Shown here: positions 32,761 to 46,588 of the stretch, one piece after another
Layout of the letters: each line of letters opens with the position of its first letter
How positions within the stretch are numbered: position 1 is the stretch's first letter
The notes under the pieces: generated by a model
The model's database searches: none
What the model saw: the letters and a program-made list of their open reading frames with translations, nothing else
Told to the model about the DNA's origin: nothing
Assembly (NCBI GenBank): GCA_020746105.1
Contig: CM036617.1
Location: forward strand, 203,567,971-203,631,970
DNA: 64,000 nt
DNA from: Trogon surrucura
Taxonomy: Eukaryota > Chordata > Aves > Trogoniformes > Trogonidae
Direction: 5' to 3'
Program-made: the position numbers and the translations under genes

Positions 32761-35168
32761 TTCACAATGTTACTGCAGGAAAAAAAACCAACAAACAAAG
32801 AAGAGGTAGGTATTGAGAGGCTTTGTCGTCCCTGGGTGTTAGTGAAGTTGGAAAGAAAGGGCATAAAAACCTAATAACCTACTTGTAGACCTGCTGAGTG
32901 CATTTTCTTTTTCCACAAGGCCCTGTAGACATGGATTGCATTGTGTCCTCTCTCTCAATGTGGATTTCATGTCCAGAGAAACACAGGAACATTAGTCCAG
33001 ATTTAGAAAAGGTCTAAGTGCCTCAGTTAAAAATGGATAGGGTTTAACAGTCAAAGATAGTGTTTGAGATCATTCTAATTTACTAGATGATTCCCTCTTT
33101 TGATTCAGATCTTTCCTATGCACCTTTAATTACCTCCATAGTAACACTCAGTAAAATGTACTTTGCTCTCTTGATGCACATTAAAGTGCACTATGGGTGC
33201 AAATTTCTTCTATATCCATATAGTGATTCTATGGATCTATGATAAGTTTTGTCTTTGAAGGCCTGCAAGGACTATGAGTAACATTTGAATAACAGGTAGC
33301 CAGAAAGTGTGTGCCGTAAGGAGTGTGATGATCACAGAATCACAGATGAATATTAAAGATGCAATACCTATTTGGATAGTGTTGGAGAATTACATAATAT
33401 GGCCAGGAAAAATACTGGTGTTCAACTTTGTCCATAATATCTATTGGAAAGGGTCTCTAATGTGAGTTGCCATCCAAAACACTTTTGGAGGTGTCTCTTC
33501 TTTGCCAGGCACATATATGAGCTGGCTTGGACCTCTTTCCTAGCTCTGCTCCAACAGTAGTATGGATGTTGCTTAAATCTCAGATTAGGCCTAGGGATTA
33601 CCCTTCTCTGAGTGTCCAAGTACCCAGATCTAGGTTCAATAGACTGATTTAGACCTTGAAATGACCGGTCATGTAAACCTCCAGATTAGGTAGTAGCTGT
33701 AGGACTGAAAACTATCTGAATTCCCTGTGCTTTGTAGCAGAGAAGTAGGTGTCTATCCCGACTTTCAGTTAACTATGTATCAGGGTGCTGAAACCCAGAC
33801 ATCCCAGCAAAAACACTGAGGAGATGCCTTTGAGATCTTGTCTTTTTGCAAGAGTTTACACTAATGTTTAAGTTAATGTTCAGTGGGGTTTAAAGACAAT
33901 TCCTACCGTTTTTGGAAGCATTTGCCATACCACAAAGTTTTCACTTTATAGTCAGGAATGTGAAATTTCCAGGTTTAGAGATAACAGGAGGGAAAGTGCA
34001 AGGTTAGCAAAACCATTAGTTTATTTTGTAAAGGAGTCCTGTTTCCATTTTGTGGATGCTTTAACTTTACCTTGAATAGAATTCTGGAACAAGGCACATA
34101 ATCCCTGTGTTCTATTTTACCAGGAATACAGGAACACAACTAAAATATATATGTTCAGCTCTTTACTGCCTTGTGTTCCTCAGAGTCATGTAGAAAATGG
34201 TAGTATGATGCAGTGGTATTGCACTGCGAGGAATGCAATACAAAATTTTTCTTCCATCATCAATTTACTAAGCAGTTTTTGGTTTTGGCTTTTTTTCCCC
34301 CTCAAATATTAGAAATAGATTAGAGTATATTTTATGACAGTTTTATAAAAAGGACATTGATTCACCTTCCGTAGTTGCACAATTAAATGCTTCATATGTT
34401 CTTTTTTCTATACAAGCAGATAATGTTGCCATGGCATTCTTTATATTTAGAACTGAAAATATTATATATAAGCAGTGTCTTTTTTATTTAACATACTCAG
34501 TCTCAAAATTCATCTGCTCATGAATACTTTATTTCTCTGTAAATTAGTTTTGGAGAAGGCTTTTCACATACCTTTCAAAATTTGCTGAACAGAGCTGCAA
34601 AACAGAGCCAATCATTTTTCTGTTAAGTTTAACATACATATCGTTGAGAAAATTCTCAAATATTAGATAAAGGGACAAAAATTCATTTTAATATATGCAG
34701 TATGTGTTTTCATACTTGTAATATGTAATATGTAATATGCAACTTCATTGCACACAGTAGAACAGCTTCAAGGAACTATTAGTTCTGATCTTCTCAGACT
34801 TACATAAAACACTTATAAAGCTTAACAAGGAAACATTACTTCCAGTAGCTTTTAAGTGTTGATGACTGAAAACTATAGTCTGAAATTTTGAAACTTTTGA
34901 GTAAATAAAGTGAATTTTTTATGTTGTATTAACTGTTAAAATGTAGATGTACTTCTAGAGAGTTATGATTTTCTTTATTATTTTAAGTTTTATCAAGATG
35001 AAGCAAGAAGTCTAGAAGTGCTGCACTGAGTTTGAAGCAAGGAACTGCTTTTAGGTGAAAACTGGTGTGTTGTCAGTATGTTCTTATCAGCTCAGGTAAG
35101 AGTTAAAGGACAAAAATAGAAAAAGGAAGCAATGAAGTTCTATAAGAAATGTGTGAACTTTTTTAAAA
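32761..35168. other. intergenic, nothing firm
   Basis: AT-rich DNA. A short 'atcacagaatcacaga' near 33330 may be a minus-strand CR1 tail scrap. A three-fold 7-bp repeat (gtaatat) lies at 34718-34738. No coding sequence is supported. Confidence 0.4.
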
Positions 35169-35438
35169 TCAAAATAATTTGTTAACAGTTGCAAGATAAA
35201 CAAAAAATAGAAGACTTCTGCAGAAGACTTCTGCAGACAGTACATCCAACTCCCTTGTCCAGGTAAAGATATTAAACAGAACTGGCCCAAATACCAAGTC
35301 CTGGGGAATACCACTCCAAAACATTACTGTTTTGAGTAGAAAAATTAAATTATCTTCCTGAACACTTGTCAAGCAACTGCTGGATTTTGAATCAAAGTAG
35401 TAAGGATCCAAGCAATCTGAAAGAAAACACAACAACAA
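35169..35438 (-). pseudogene. CR1-like reverse transcriptase fragment (motif B region)
   Basis: The minus-strand frame contains '[17 protein letters not shown]' near 35330-35270. This is the PQGSxLGPxLFNIF motif of LINE reverse transcriptases with the Gly-Ser changed to Asp-Leu. What follows resembles the acidic stretch that leads to the FADD motif. The match is short, the FADD motif is absent, and the sequence is AT-rich, so this is an old relic. A 13-bp tandem duplication (35211-35236) lies at its 3' side. Confidence 0.65.
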
Positions 35439-35889
35439 TCTACTTCTCCAGAAAGCTGTTGATTCTATTGATCATGAATTTCTATGAGTGAGACAAGGTT
35501 AAAATTTTTGTCAGATTAAACAAGTAGAGTAAAAAACCAAACCACATAATCAAACAAACTTTAAATCTTTAGCTTTCTTCTCACATCTACTGCACTCTGT
35601 ATATTTAACTTGTCTTTGTTGACTGTGAATACTTTTCCCTCCTTCAAGATTTCCTTTGTCTATCAGAAACCAACATCTAAAACAATTGCACAAATATTAT
35701 TTGAAATGAGGCCTTGAATTGCAGCAAATTAAAAGCTAGCAACTTTTTATATACAGTTTTGTCAGATTATATCCCTTTTAATACACAATGCATTGATACA
35801 AAGTTAAATGACAGAATCTGTTTGAGTACACCTTCACTATTATATTAAACCAATGTCAAATTTTTTTTTTCTCTCAAAAAGCAGTACTT

Positions 35890-36125
35890 GTAGTATTCTT
35901 TGGCAAAATATTAGTTTGGATATTGGGAAAACTGTCTTCATTAAAATTGTTGTCAAGCAGTGGAACAGGCTGCCTAGGGAAGTGTTTGAGCCATCATCCC
36001 TGGAGGTATTTAAAAGAAGTAGTGCTTAGGAACATGTTTTAGTGGTAGACTTGACATGTTAGGTTTACAATTGGACTTGATGATTTTAAAGGTCTTTTCC
36101 AACCTAAATGATTCTATAAGTCCAT
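35890..36125 (+). mobile_element. CR1 LINE 3' end
   Basis: It contains 'tggaacaggctgcctaggga', 'catccctggaggtatttaa', then 'attggacttgatgatttta' and one decayed tail octamer ('gattctataag'). It resembles the end of the CR1 at 43961-46472 more than the youngest copy. Confidence 0.88.
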
Positions 36126-39079
36126 GATCCCCTATTCCACATAACTTCTGAGATCCATCTGAAAAGCAAGAGAACAGTAAATCAAGCACGCACTGTATAT
36201 AAAATACTTTGTTCAGTTTAAAAATGCATCTATTAGAAATAATGAATTTTTGTATCAGATTAAAAACTAAGTAGCAATTATCCTTAACTATTTATATGAT
36301 ATCTTTATATTTGTCTTATATATAAGTGAAATACTACATTGAGTGTCCTCATTGACCTTCTGTAGAAGAACAGGTATAACTTGATCTTATGCATTTTTTA
36401 GGCAATGAGAGCTGAACTAAAACAGGAGAATGTATTCAAGAGTCAGATCCTATAGATTTTCTAATTTCTTTCAAGGCTTTCTTTCTCAGTGCACTCAAAC
36501 TTGAAAGAATCTTACAGCAACTGTCCCCAGTTTAGTCTACATACCATTATTGTTTTCTTTTCACCGGTCCTCTTCACCTTTCTTCCTCTTGGAATTTTAC
36601 CAGAAATGTCACATCCCCTTAATATCTGTGTCATATGCCTTAACAGAAATTTGTTGGGTTTTTTTTCTGATGAAAATCATGTCAGGACCTCAGTGAAGAT
36701 TGTCTTTTTACCACAAAATTGGCACTGAGTTGACAGAGTAAGTTCCAACCCAAGAGCACTTTTACATAGTCTACTCTATAAAGAAGATTCAATCACTCAC
36801 CAATTTTTAACTATATGTGATTTCAGAAATACTGCACTAATAGGTCAGCTCTAATTTAAATCTGTACTTCATCTCAAATGTCTTAGCGTGCAAATAACAT
36901 TTTGTTTAACATAGCAGTTATCAAAGAAATAACTGATGTCTTCTAATCCCGTTGTTATATTTCTCTCTCTGTGGAGACATCAATGTAAATAATGAGACTC
37001 TTATATTGGTCATGATTAATCAAAACCTAAATATTATAGATTAAACAGCACCCCATTTATTTTGTAATATTACTTCAAATTATGAATGTAAATGCTCCCT
37101 TTATTATCTATGTTTTGGAAATAAAAATTTCCAAGGAAAGGCAAATACACACACATGCAAAATTGGATCATGCTGAAAATTATATTGCAGATATAATTCA
37201 CAATTATTGTAAACACAGTGGCATATTTGGAATATCTCAGTAAAATTACAAATAAATAATTAATCACAAGGCAATAATATTCCTATTCCAAACCAAATCC
37301 TAGAAAATATCTCATATAGATTCTACTAAAAATATACGACTCTATGTCTTCCTCTAAATGCCTACTTGTCTAAAAAATTTATCTGGTCTGCTTTTTCAAA
37401 CTGAAAGGAATGTAATTCACAAAACATGTTTGCAGAAACTTGTCAAAACCCCTGCATCCTCCTAGGTTTCTTGCGGGTTTTTTTTCAACATGACAGCAAT
37501 AATTTAATAGAAACATGAGCAAAAACAGAACTAAAAAAAGAGTAAAACTACTGCCACTGTCTCTTTGTTTCATTGACTTAGACATTTCTTCGTTCCTTCT
37601 GACAGGAGTATTTTCCCTGCTATTAGTAATTTTAATTACATATTTAATTGATCACTTTACCTGTAGATTTTCTTTCTAGTCAGCAACATTTGAACTCAAT
37701 AGCTTTCAAAAAATTTCTTAGATAGTCTGTCTTCCATAGTCCTATGCATACACTGACATTTTTAACAGCTGATCTTCACAATTTTTCGCAAGTTCTGTTA
37801 TAACTTTTCTACAAATAATTCTACAATACTGGATCCAAATGCAAATTTTAAAAGTAAATCTTCTGCAAGGATGTTTGGTTGTCTTTTGTCCTTCCTGAAT
37901 GTGCCCCCAGCTTACTAAATTTTACCACTTGCATAACTGGAGTTCCTTTTTGTCTCTTTAGTTGCTCTGAACTGAAAATTAAAATCCGTTTCTATTCTGT
38001 GTCCTTTCTAATGTCTTTCCTTATCCAATTTTTGATAGTAATTAATGTGCCCAAGTAGTTGCAATATATACAATGTAGAGGTCTGTGATTATTGATTCCT
38101 GCATAAAGCTTATTCAGTATTTTCTTATGGTTTCAGTACTACACACTCATGTAACACTTCCTAGCACTGCAATATCACAAGTAATTCCCATGAATTAAAG
38201 AAACATTCTAACTTGCTGCCTGGAAATTATCTTGCAATATGCTAACATATGTGTTTAAAATGTATCTAAACCTGCAAGCAGAATGATAATTTACCTCTCT
38301 TCTCTTGGTAGCTGGCAGATCAGATATCTTTGCTTCATCCTTGGGCCAATTAATTTTCTTACTTGACCAGAAAAAGAAACTAACAAACCCAAAGAATTCC
38401 ATCAGACAATTGCTCCTGCTGTTTTTGTTTCATGTTTTACTCATAAGCATGAAGAACCACCTGTAAGGGGTTTTGGTAAATGAAAACTCTTTTATGTCCA
38501 TATGTCAGTGTAGTGAGTGGGAAATGGATAATTGCCAAGGAATAAGGCGAAGAGGAAAGATGAAAATTTTGTGTAGGTTTGGATGACAAATGTAAACGAT
38601 GAGAGGATCCTGGATAGGATTTGATTTTAGATTATTGAGTTGAATGGGTTGCTGATAATTTTCTTTCCAATAAAAATTATATCTGAGGAACAGAATAAGT
38701 AGTGTGCTTGTTCTTCCTGGTAGTGGAATGTTTAGTTTAGAGAGATGAGTGTATTTTGAAGGACGTATGCTATATTATTTATTCAGGATGATAAATGCCT
38801 AGTAACTTTATATCAAAAATTAATAAAATGACAATCTTGAAGCAAGGATAATTTAAAATAAAAGTCTTCCTCACAATACACATCTTGGTATATGTAATTC
38901 ACGATGTATCCCACATACAATCTTTATGTATCTTGATTTAAAACAGCAGAAGTCCCTTACTGAGGAGTAATTGGATAATTATAGATCAAAGAATTAAACA
39001 AGCTATAAAAGAGAGAGCATTATATTCCCTTTACAAGCTGAGAAAAACTAGCTACAAAACTGGATGTAAAGAGGGTAGG
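36126..39079. other. intergenic, nothing recognised
   Basis: AT-rich DNA without recognisable repeats. Open frames (36489-36728, 37379-37585, 38208-38402) are short and have no domain. Confidence 0.45.
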
Positions 39080-40355
39080 GTGGCTGAAACTATTGTTTTC
39101 CCAATACTGCAAAAAGGGGTGGATATTTCCAGGAAATTACTAGGAAATGGTAAGCATACTGGGCAGTGGAATCAAATTTTAAAAATGTATATAGTGATAT
39201 AAGGTACAAATCTAAAGATGTGTGAATTCATTATTAGTTCAGTTCCTCTTTTTCCTCTTACAAATTGTAAAAACTTAAGAAGTATTTGTGCATGGACTGG
39301 AAAAGTGATTGAGGTGGATTGAAAACTGTCTGAACTTCCATGTTCAAAGGGCTGTGGTCAACACAAAGTGCAGCTGGAGGCCAGTCAGTTATGTTGTATC
39401 CCAGTGGTTCAGACCAAGGTCAATACTATTCAACATCTTTATTTAATGTGCTGGATGTTTGGATAGAGTGCACCCTCACCAATTTCACAGATGATACAAA
39501 ATGTGGAATAGAGAGTGTGTCTGACTCCTTAGAAGATCTTGCTGTCACTCAGAGGGACCTGGGTAGGCTGGAGAATTGAAAGGAGAGGAATTTCGTGAAG
39601 ATAAACAAAGGGAAGTACTCAGCTCTGCACTTGTGGAGGAGTTACATCATGGACCATTACAAGCTAGGACTCTGGCTGGCTGGAAAGCAACTTGACAGAG
39701 AAGGGTCTCAGGATCCTGGTCAAAACCAGGATGAACACAAGCCAGCAACGTGGCCTTGTGGAAAAGAGGGCCACTAGCCTCCTGGCATGCAACAGCAGAT
39801 CAACACAAATGGTCTTTCCCCTCTACTCATCAGTGCTGAGACACGTCTGGGGCGCTGTGTCCAGTGCTGGGTTCCTCAATACGTGGGGAGACATAGACAT
39901 GCTGGAGCAAGTTCTGCCAAGGGTCATGAGGATGACGAGACTGAAGCAGCTGATGTACAAGCTGAGACTGAGCAAGCTAGGACAATTCACTCTGGAGAAT
40001 AGAAGGCTCAAAGTGTCTTGGAAATATGTATAAGTACTTGATTTGAGCCACAAAGGAGATTGGGCAAGACCCTTCTCAGTGGTGCCCAATAGTATGACAA
40101 GAAGCAATGGACACAAACTGAAACACAAGAAATTCTATCTGAACACAAAATCCCCAGATTTCTATTGTGAAGCACTGTGGATTTTTTTGTTCTGAGGTTT
40201 TTCAGACACTGGAACAGATTGACGGGAGAGGTTGTGGAGTCTCCTTTCTTGGAGATACTCAAAGTCTGACTGGACAATGTACTGTAAAACCTTCTGTGAT
40301 GGTCACTGCTTTAAGGCCAGGGATGCAATGAGATTTCTAGAGGTCTCTGTCATTT
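39080..40355 (+). pseudogene. old CR1 LINE, reverse transcriptase to 3' UTR
   Basis: A scrap of the first reverse transcriptase motif lies near 39090-39145, followed by AT-rich filler. From about 39290 the sequence follows CR1: 'SVMLYPSGSDQGQYYSTSLF' (decayed motif B), then 'LTNFTDDTKCGIE' (about 39475-39515), where the catalytic FADD reads FTDD and so keeps both aspartates. Then come 'VTQRDLGRLEN' and the C-terminal region in changing frames, up to a degraded 3' UTR near 40340. Frameshifts and stops throughout mark an old insertion. Confidence 0.85.
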
Positions 40356-43300
40356 GAATACATATGTATGTATTTTTTTGCAAATGGTGTGGAATGGCGT
40401 AATTATTTAGGGGTGCTTACTTAAGTCATGAAGGCTTTTTATATTATTGAGTTTTTTCATAGTTTGTTAGGAACCTTTGCCTAACAAAGTGAAGCAACAT
40501 TAGTCATAGAAAAACTGCAATATTTTCAGATTTTCTATATTTTTGTTGTCTGTTCAAATCTTGATTGTTCTAATAGATTTTCCTTCCCTTTAGATTTATG
40601 GAAATTCATCTGTGGAAAAGCAATAATATACTCCTTTAATTCTGGAAATCAAATTACTCTGCTTTGTTCTGTATGACAATGTTACAGAGGCATTGTATAA
40701 TTGAAAAATATTTGGTGTTTCAGCTAACCCTGGCCTTGCAACGTGAACACTTGAAACAGTGATTTATTTGCAAGAATCCCAGAGTCAGTAGACTAGGCAA
40801 ACATCCTGCATCTGTGTACCAAGATAAATAATGTGACATGATATATTTAAAAAGTTATAAAATAAGCTAGGGAAATATAAATAGGAGGAGCATTCTCCTG
40901 CATTCTCCTACTAGAAACATGTAGTGTCACTGAAGAGAGAATTTGAGAGAAGGCAGAGAGATTTTCTTCATTCTCCTCATGAATAAATTAATGTGCTGTA
41001 AGATCAAATATTTCTTCTGTTATTGGCACTGCACATTTGTTTCTTATATACATCAATATTGTTACTATTGTTAATTTATACAATGTACATTTTAGAAAAT
41101 TTAAGGTTGAACTGTAGCTTAGGTGAAGAATTTCTCAATGACACAAAAACATTTGGTAAAACTGTTTACTATAGCAATAAAGCAGGAGGTTGGCATGTGT
41201 ATGGGGCTCCCGTGAGTCCATGCCCCAAATGCTTGAAAGCCAAATGCCTATAAAAATGCTAAATTTGTACAAACACCCCAGTCATTTAAAGCAGTTAAAT
41301 ACCTACTTTACTTCAACCGTGTGCTTATCAGAGTTGTTAAATTGGAATGGACTTAAGCTTTTCTGCATACGATCACACGTTTTGCAATGTCTCTTCTGCG
41401 CACATTTTAAATTTTTTTCTCTAATAAAGAACATTTTGGAGACTGCTGGTTTCACTATGTCTTTCCACCGTGGAAAACAGCTCCCAGCAGAAAAGCAGTA
41501 AAAAAAATATTAAGAAACCAATTATAGCTCCTGTACCAGTTATTGTTTTTAAACTTCCTTTTTAATGCTTATCTTCTCTATCTACATGTTTTATTCTTAT
41601 CTCTAGCTGCCCGTTCAGCAGCTGTTGGTAGTCTAACTGTCACTTCCTATTCACTTTTTGATGAGAAACTTAATTTTGAATATTCACCAATTCCATCTAA
41701 ATGTTTACATAATAGCTTGGTACTAATTAAATTCCACTCTCTCGGACTCTGCACTCTGACAATTTCTCTTCTTTTCATTTTTCCCCTTGGTTGTCTCTTC
41801 TGCCATCTTCTGTATTGGCTGTATGCCTGGAATATATTTTCTGCTCAGATAGAAGTTATCTCCAGACTCCCCAAAATACCATGGGACAGGATATGAGTCC
41901 TCCACTTTTTTTTCCAACTAAATTCAAGATGGAATGTGCCCAAACATATTCATAGCTTCACAGTCCACCCATTGACTTCACAGCTTTGTCTTCTTCTACT
42001 CAGTCTCTACCTCTATGAAAATCTCTTCAACAGTGGCCTTGCATTTATAAATATGCATACTGAACTACGTGCAAGCTGTTTCTAATCCCGTACAGAGTTT
42101 ACTCAATTTGTGAACTCTTTCTGGTGAGGAATATCCTTTGTAGCACAATACAGAAACACCTAAGCAGTTTTAAAGATATATGAATAAGAACTAACAATTA
42201 TGACACGTGAGGACAGAGAAGAATGTTCTGTCTGCTGTTACATTCTTACTGAAACCTTAAAAAATATATTACCTTCTATAAATTATAACTTTTTGTACTG
42301 CTCGGAAATGATTCAGCATTTCCCATTAATCAGTTAAAAGACCGTTTCCCTAGCTGTCCCCTGCACTTGCTGGTTTTCTCTTTTGACTGTCAGGAGAATA
42401 ACTGGATTTGTCAACCCAATGAAGGAAAAAACACAAGTTCTGCAAGCTCTCAGAAAACCATCAAAACAATGGTTCAGTATTACCACACTGCTATTTAGTT
42501 GTCCCTGCTGCTGATCCCCATGGCTTTCCCTTCAGAAGCCGTGTTTTGCAGATGGCTTTTAGTGGGAATTGTCTCCTACGATAGCAGATTATGCCTAAAG
42601 CTCTTGTAGGGCTGAAAAGTACAGCACCCATTGCAATTAGAGTGCCATAGCACACAATCTCCTCGTTAACTTTGGATGATAAAATTATTTTTACATGTAC
42701 CATACGCTTTTGAATACATTTTCAAGATTTTAATATTTAAAGAGTGCTTTCACTGTGACACATTAATATACTTTGAATTAGAAGCTCATACAACTTTCAT
42801 TAACTCTTGTCCTGTCAAAATCATGTCAACAACTATGCATTCTTTGCTGCATGAGAAAGAGAAAGCTTAAACATAAACTTTTACATTCCAACGTTGTACT
42901 TTTCCATAAACATGTAAGTTGTCCCTTAAATGTCCATAGATTCAGTAAAAACCTGAGTGGAATAGATAAGTATAATCATCATTTAATTAATCGAGAAACA
43001 GATATGGATTTAAGTGCTGAAACTGTTCTCAGTGAGCTGCAATAAAATATTACAGCCTTGATTCCTTCTCCTTATTTTTTTTTTTCCCCTGTGCTGAAGT
43101 GTGTTTAACATTTGTCTTATGCAAGCATTTCTAAACTGTGTATTGTAGCTTTGCTCTTACTCAAATCATGCTGACCCTATCCAAAGTGGTACAGGAAATG
43201 TGTGCCTTGCATACAAATAACAAGAGCAAGAAATGAGAAAAATCTCAATTTCTAGAGTAGAGATACTTGTGCTAGTTCTGTAATAGGCATGAAGAGCAAG

Positions 43301-43869
43301 TGTTGTCCTCGTTACTTCTGTGGAAAGAGAAGGTAATATTACAAATAACCTTTAAGAGTAGGACTACTCCAGTAGGAAACCTTTTGCAGTGCTCTTTCTG
43401 AGACAAAATTGGCAGCTTATAGTACATGGCTGGCAAGAAAACAAGTGAGAGATACTGGTGTAAAGAAGGAATTGTCTCCTCCTCTAAGCTTAAAATATCA
43501 ATGGTGGGTTCTTAGTTGCCAAGTCTGTAATTGTATCCTTCCCTGTTTTTACTGTCTGTGCTTCAGCTTTACTTATGAAGAAGACAAACATGAGCCATCA
43601 TTTTGCCAGAAAGATAGAGTGTTCTGCGGGGAATCAAGGAAGAGAAAAAATGTATTTCATTTTTATTGTAAAGATAGTCATATTCTTCTTTGTTTACCTA
43701 ATATTATTCTATCATCTTGCATACCTTCTAAGGCACTGGCCTAATCGAACTGGTGAATTTTCTCTGTCCTGGTGTGAGGTGCTTCCATACCCAGTACACA
43801 AGAAACTACTTCCTGAAGAGTGGAAATTTTTACAAATGTTAAAACACTGTGCAAGCACAATAGCATACG
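40356..43869. other. intergenic, nothing recognised
   Basis: AT-rich DNA with a poly-T run at 43075-43085. The frames at 41543-41896 (plus) and 42491-42703 (minus) have no domain I recognise. Confidence 0.45.
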
Positions 43870-43960
43870 TGTATTTGGTTTGCATCGCCCGGTTTTGGTA
43901 GCAGGGGGGTTATAGGGATGGCTGCTGTGAGAAGCTTCTGGAAGCTTAACTGTGTGTGTT
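43870..43960 (+). mobile_element. ERVL-like LTR, 5' part (split by CR1)
   Basis: It begins 'tgtatttggtttgcatcgcc' and contains 'ggttttggtagcagggggg' and 'ggctgctgtgagaagcttct', the standard opening of this LTR. The match breaks off after 'gaagctt' near 43947, where a CR1 begins. It resumes at 46473. Confidence 0.8.
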
Positions 43961-44571
43961 CCAGTGGACTGGAAGTTAGCACCTGTGACATCCATCTACA
44001 AGAAGGGCCAGAAGGAGTATCCGCGGAACTACAGGCTTGTCAGTTTGACCTTGGTGCCAGGGAAGATTATGGAGCAGATCATCCCGAGTACAATCACAAG
44101 ACACATACAGGATAACCATGTCATCAGGCCCTGAGACAGCACATGTTTATGAGACGTAGGTTCTGCTCGACTAACGTGATCTCCTTCTATGACATGCCTA
44201 GTGGATGAGAGAAAAGCTGTGGATGTAGTCTACCTAGAGTTTCGTAAATTCTTTGACACCCTTTCCCTTCATTTCCCTTTCTCCTGGAGAAACTGTCTGC
44301 TCTTTTCTTGGATGACAGTACTATTCTCTGGGTGAATAACTGACTGGATGGCTGGGCCCAAACAGTGATGGTGAATGGAGTTAAATCCAGTTGGTGGTAA
44401 GTCACAAGGGGTATTCTGCAGGGCTCAGTTTTGGGGCAAGTTCTGTTTAATACCTTTATCAATGATCTGAATGAGGAGATCAAGTGCATCCTCAGTAAAT
44501 TTGTGCATGGCAGAAAGCTGGGTGGAAGCATAAAATTTCTTGAGGTTGGGAAAGCTTTACAGAAGGACCTG
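43961..44571 (+). pseudogene. CR1 copy A, 5' part (reverse transcriptase), split by copy B
   Basis: The translated text runs through 'APVTSIYKKGQKEYPRNYRL' (fingers), 'VDVVYLEFRKFFDTL' (motif A, with the catalytic Asp changed to Glu), 'GSVLGQVLFNTFINDLNEE' (motif B), and 'LSKFVHGRKLGG', where FADD has become FVHG. It breaks off at 'GKALQKDL' (about 44570). Stops and frame changes are present. The reading picks up again at 45661 with 'ERLN', showing that the gap between is an insertion. Confidence 0.87.
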
Positions 44572-45660
44572 TAGGATTTGACACCGTCCCACATGACATC
44601 ATGGTCTCTAAATTGGAAGGATGCAGATTTGAACGATGGACCACTTGGTGGTTAAGGAATTGGCTAGATGGCTGCTCTCAAAGAATTATGATCAATGGCT
44701 CAGTGTCCAAATGGAGACCTGTGACGACAGCAATCCCTCAGAGATCAATGCTGGGATCAGTGCTATTTAACATCTTTGTCAGCAACATGAACAGTGGGAT
44801 AGAGTGCATCCTCAGCAAGTCTGCTGATAACACCAAGTTGTGTGGTGTTATCCACATGTTGGAGGGAAGGCTGTCCAGAGGAACTTTAAAAGGCTGGAGA
44901 GGTGGGCCCATGCCAACCTCATGAAGTTCAACAAGGCTAAACACATCTGTGTTGGAGCAATCCCAAGCACAAATGCAGTCTGGACAATGAGTGGATTGAG
45001 AGCGATCCTGCAGGAAAGGACTTGGGAGTGCTGGTGGATGAAAAGCTGCACATGAGCTGGCAATGTGAGCCAGCAGCCCAGAAAGCCAATTGCTTCCTCA
45101 GCTGCATCAAAAGAAGTGTGACTAGTAGGTCAAGGGAAGTGATTCTACCCCTCTACACTGCTCTGGTGAGGCCCCACCTGGAGTAATTCGTCCAGTTCTG
45201 GAGCCCAAAGTACAAAATAGACATGGATCTGCTGGAGCAGATTCAGAGGAGGGCCAAAAAATGAACTGGAGCACCTCTCCTACAAGGACAGGCTGAGTGA
45301 GTTTGGTGTGATCAGCCTGGAGAAGACTCTAGGGAGACCTTATAGCAGTCTTCCAGTACCTGAAGGGGGCCTGCAGGAAAGTTGAGGAGGGACTTTTTAT
45401 AATAGGTGATGGCATGGGGTGATGGGACAAGAGGCAATGGTTTTAAACTAGAGCAGGGCAGATTTAGACTAGACACTAGGAAGAAGTTCTTTACTATGAG
45501 GGTGGTGAAATGCTGGAACAGGTTGCCCACTCCCGGGCAGTGTTCAAGGCCGGATTGGATGAGGCTTTGAGCAACCTGATCTAGTGGGTGCCTCAACCCA
45601 TGGCAGAGGGATTGGAACTAGATAATCTTTAAGATCTCCTCCATCTCAACCATTATATGA
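44572..45660 (+). pseudogene. CR1 copy B, inserted in copy A
   Basis: It starts at 'FDTVPHD', the reverse transcriptase motif A, right after copy A's 'GKALQKDL'. It continues 'AIPQRSMLGSVLFNIFVSN' (motif B, decayed) and 'LSKSADNTKLCG' (FADD changed to SADN). The C terminus follows in several frames, then a CR1 3' UTR ending 'aaccattatatga' at 45660. Copy A then resumes without loss. The pentamer gacct occurs at both borders (44566-44570 and 45659-45663), possibly a short target duplication. Confidence 0.87.
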
Positions 45661-46472
45661 CCTAGAGAGGCTGAATTGATGGGTCAAAGCCAACTGTATG
45701 ACCTTCAACAAGGTCGAATGTCAAGTCCTGCACTTGGGTCACAACAACTTCAGGCAATGCTACAGGTTTGGGTAAGAGCACCTGGAAAGCTGCCTGGTGG
45801 AAAAGTATCTGTGGGTGCTGGAGGACAGCTGGCTGAAGATGAGACAGCAGACAGTCCATATAGCCAAGAAAGCCAACAGCATCGAGGTCTATATCAGAAA
45901 TAGTGTGGCCAGCAGGAGTAGGGAAGGGATTGTCCCCCTGTATCCAACACTGGTGAGGCTGCACCTAAAATCCTGTATCTCTCATGACAAGAAAGACATT
46001 GAGGTGCTGGAGTGAGTCCAAAGAAGGGCAACAAAGCTGGTGAAAGGTCTCAAGAACAAGTCTTATGAGGAGTGGATGAGGGAACTGGAATTGTTTACCC
46101 TGGAGAAAACAAGGCTGAGGGGAGACCTTATCTCTCTCTATGATTACCCTAAAGGAGTGTGTACTCAAGTGGCTATTTGTCTCTTGTCCTGAGTAACAAA
46201 TGATAGGACAAGAGGAAATGTCCTCAAGTTGTGCCAGGGAAGGGTCAGATTTGATATTAGGAAAAATTTATTCATGGAACAAGTTTGTTAAGCACTCGAA
46301 CAGGCTACCCAGGGAAGTGGTTGAGTCATCATCCCTGGAGGTATTTAGAAGATGTGTAGATGTGATTCTTAGGGACATGTCATTGTTTGACTTGACAGTG
46401 TTAGGTTAATGATTGGACTTGGTGATTTCAAAGGTCATTTTCAACTGAAACAGTCAATAATTCTGTGATTCT
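45661..46472 (+). pseudogene. CR1 copy A, 3' part
   Basis: It resumes with 'ERLNWWVKANCMTFNKVECQ' and 'LHLGH', then runs through the ORF2 C terminus in changing frames ('[20 protein letters not shown]' near 46065-46125). It ends in the 3' UTR 'gattggacttggtgatttca' and a decayed tail 'ttctgtgattct' at 46472. LTR sequence follows directly. Confidence 0.87.
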
Positions 46473-46580
46473 AAGCTTCCTCCATGTTTGATAGAACCAA
46501 TGCCAGTCAGCTCCAAGATGGAACTGGCATTGACTGAAGCCAAACTCATCAGTGATGTTGATAATGCCTCTGTAATAACA

Positions 46581-46588
46581 TATTTAAG
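46581..46588 (+). promoter_or_regulatory. LTR TATA-like element
   Basis: 'tatttaag' sits where this LTR family has its promoter ('ataacatatttaagaag'). The inserted CR1 separates it from the U3 start by 2.5 kb. Confidence 0.4.

Noticed and set aside
33222..33245. 'gattctatggatctatgata' as a possible CR1 octamer tail.
   Set aside because: The units are imperfect and no CR1 3' UTR precedes them.
35440..35480. Plus-strand 'KAVDSIDHEFL', resembling reverse transcriptase motif A.
   Set aside because: It is too short. The neighbouring reverse transcriptase relic is on the opposite strand, and no other motif follows in this orientation.
42491..42703. Minus-strand frame of 70 codons with a possible membrane segment.
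   Set aside because: I recognise no family, no splice context stands out, and such a length is expected by chance.
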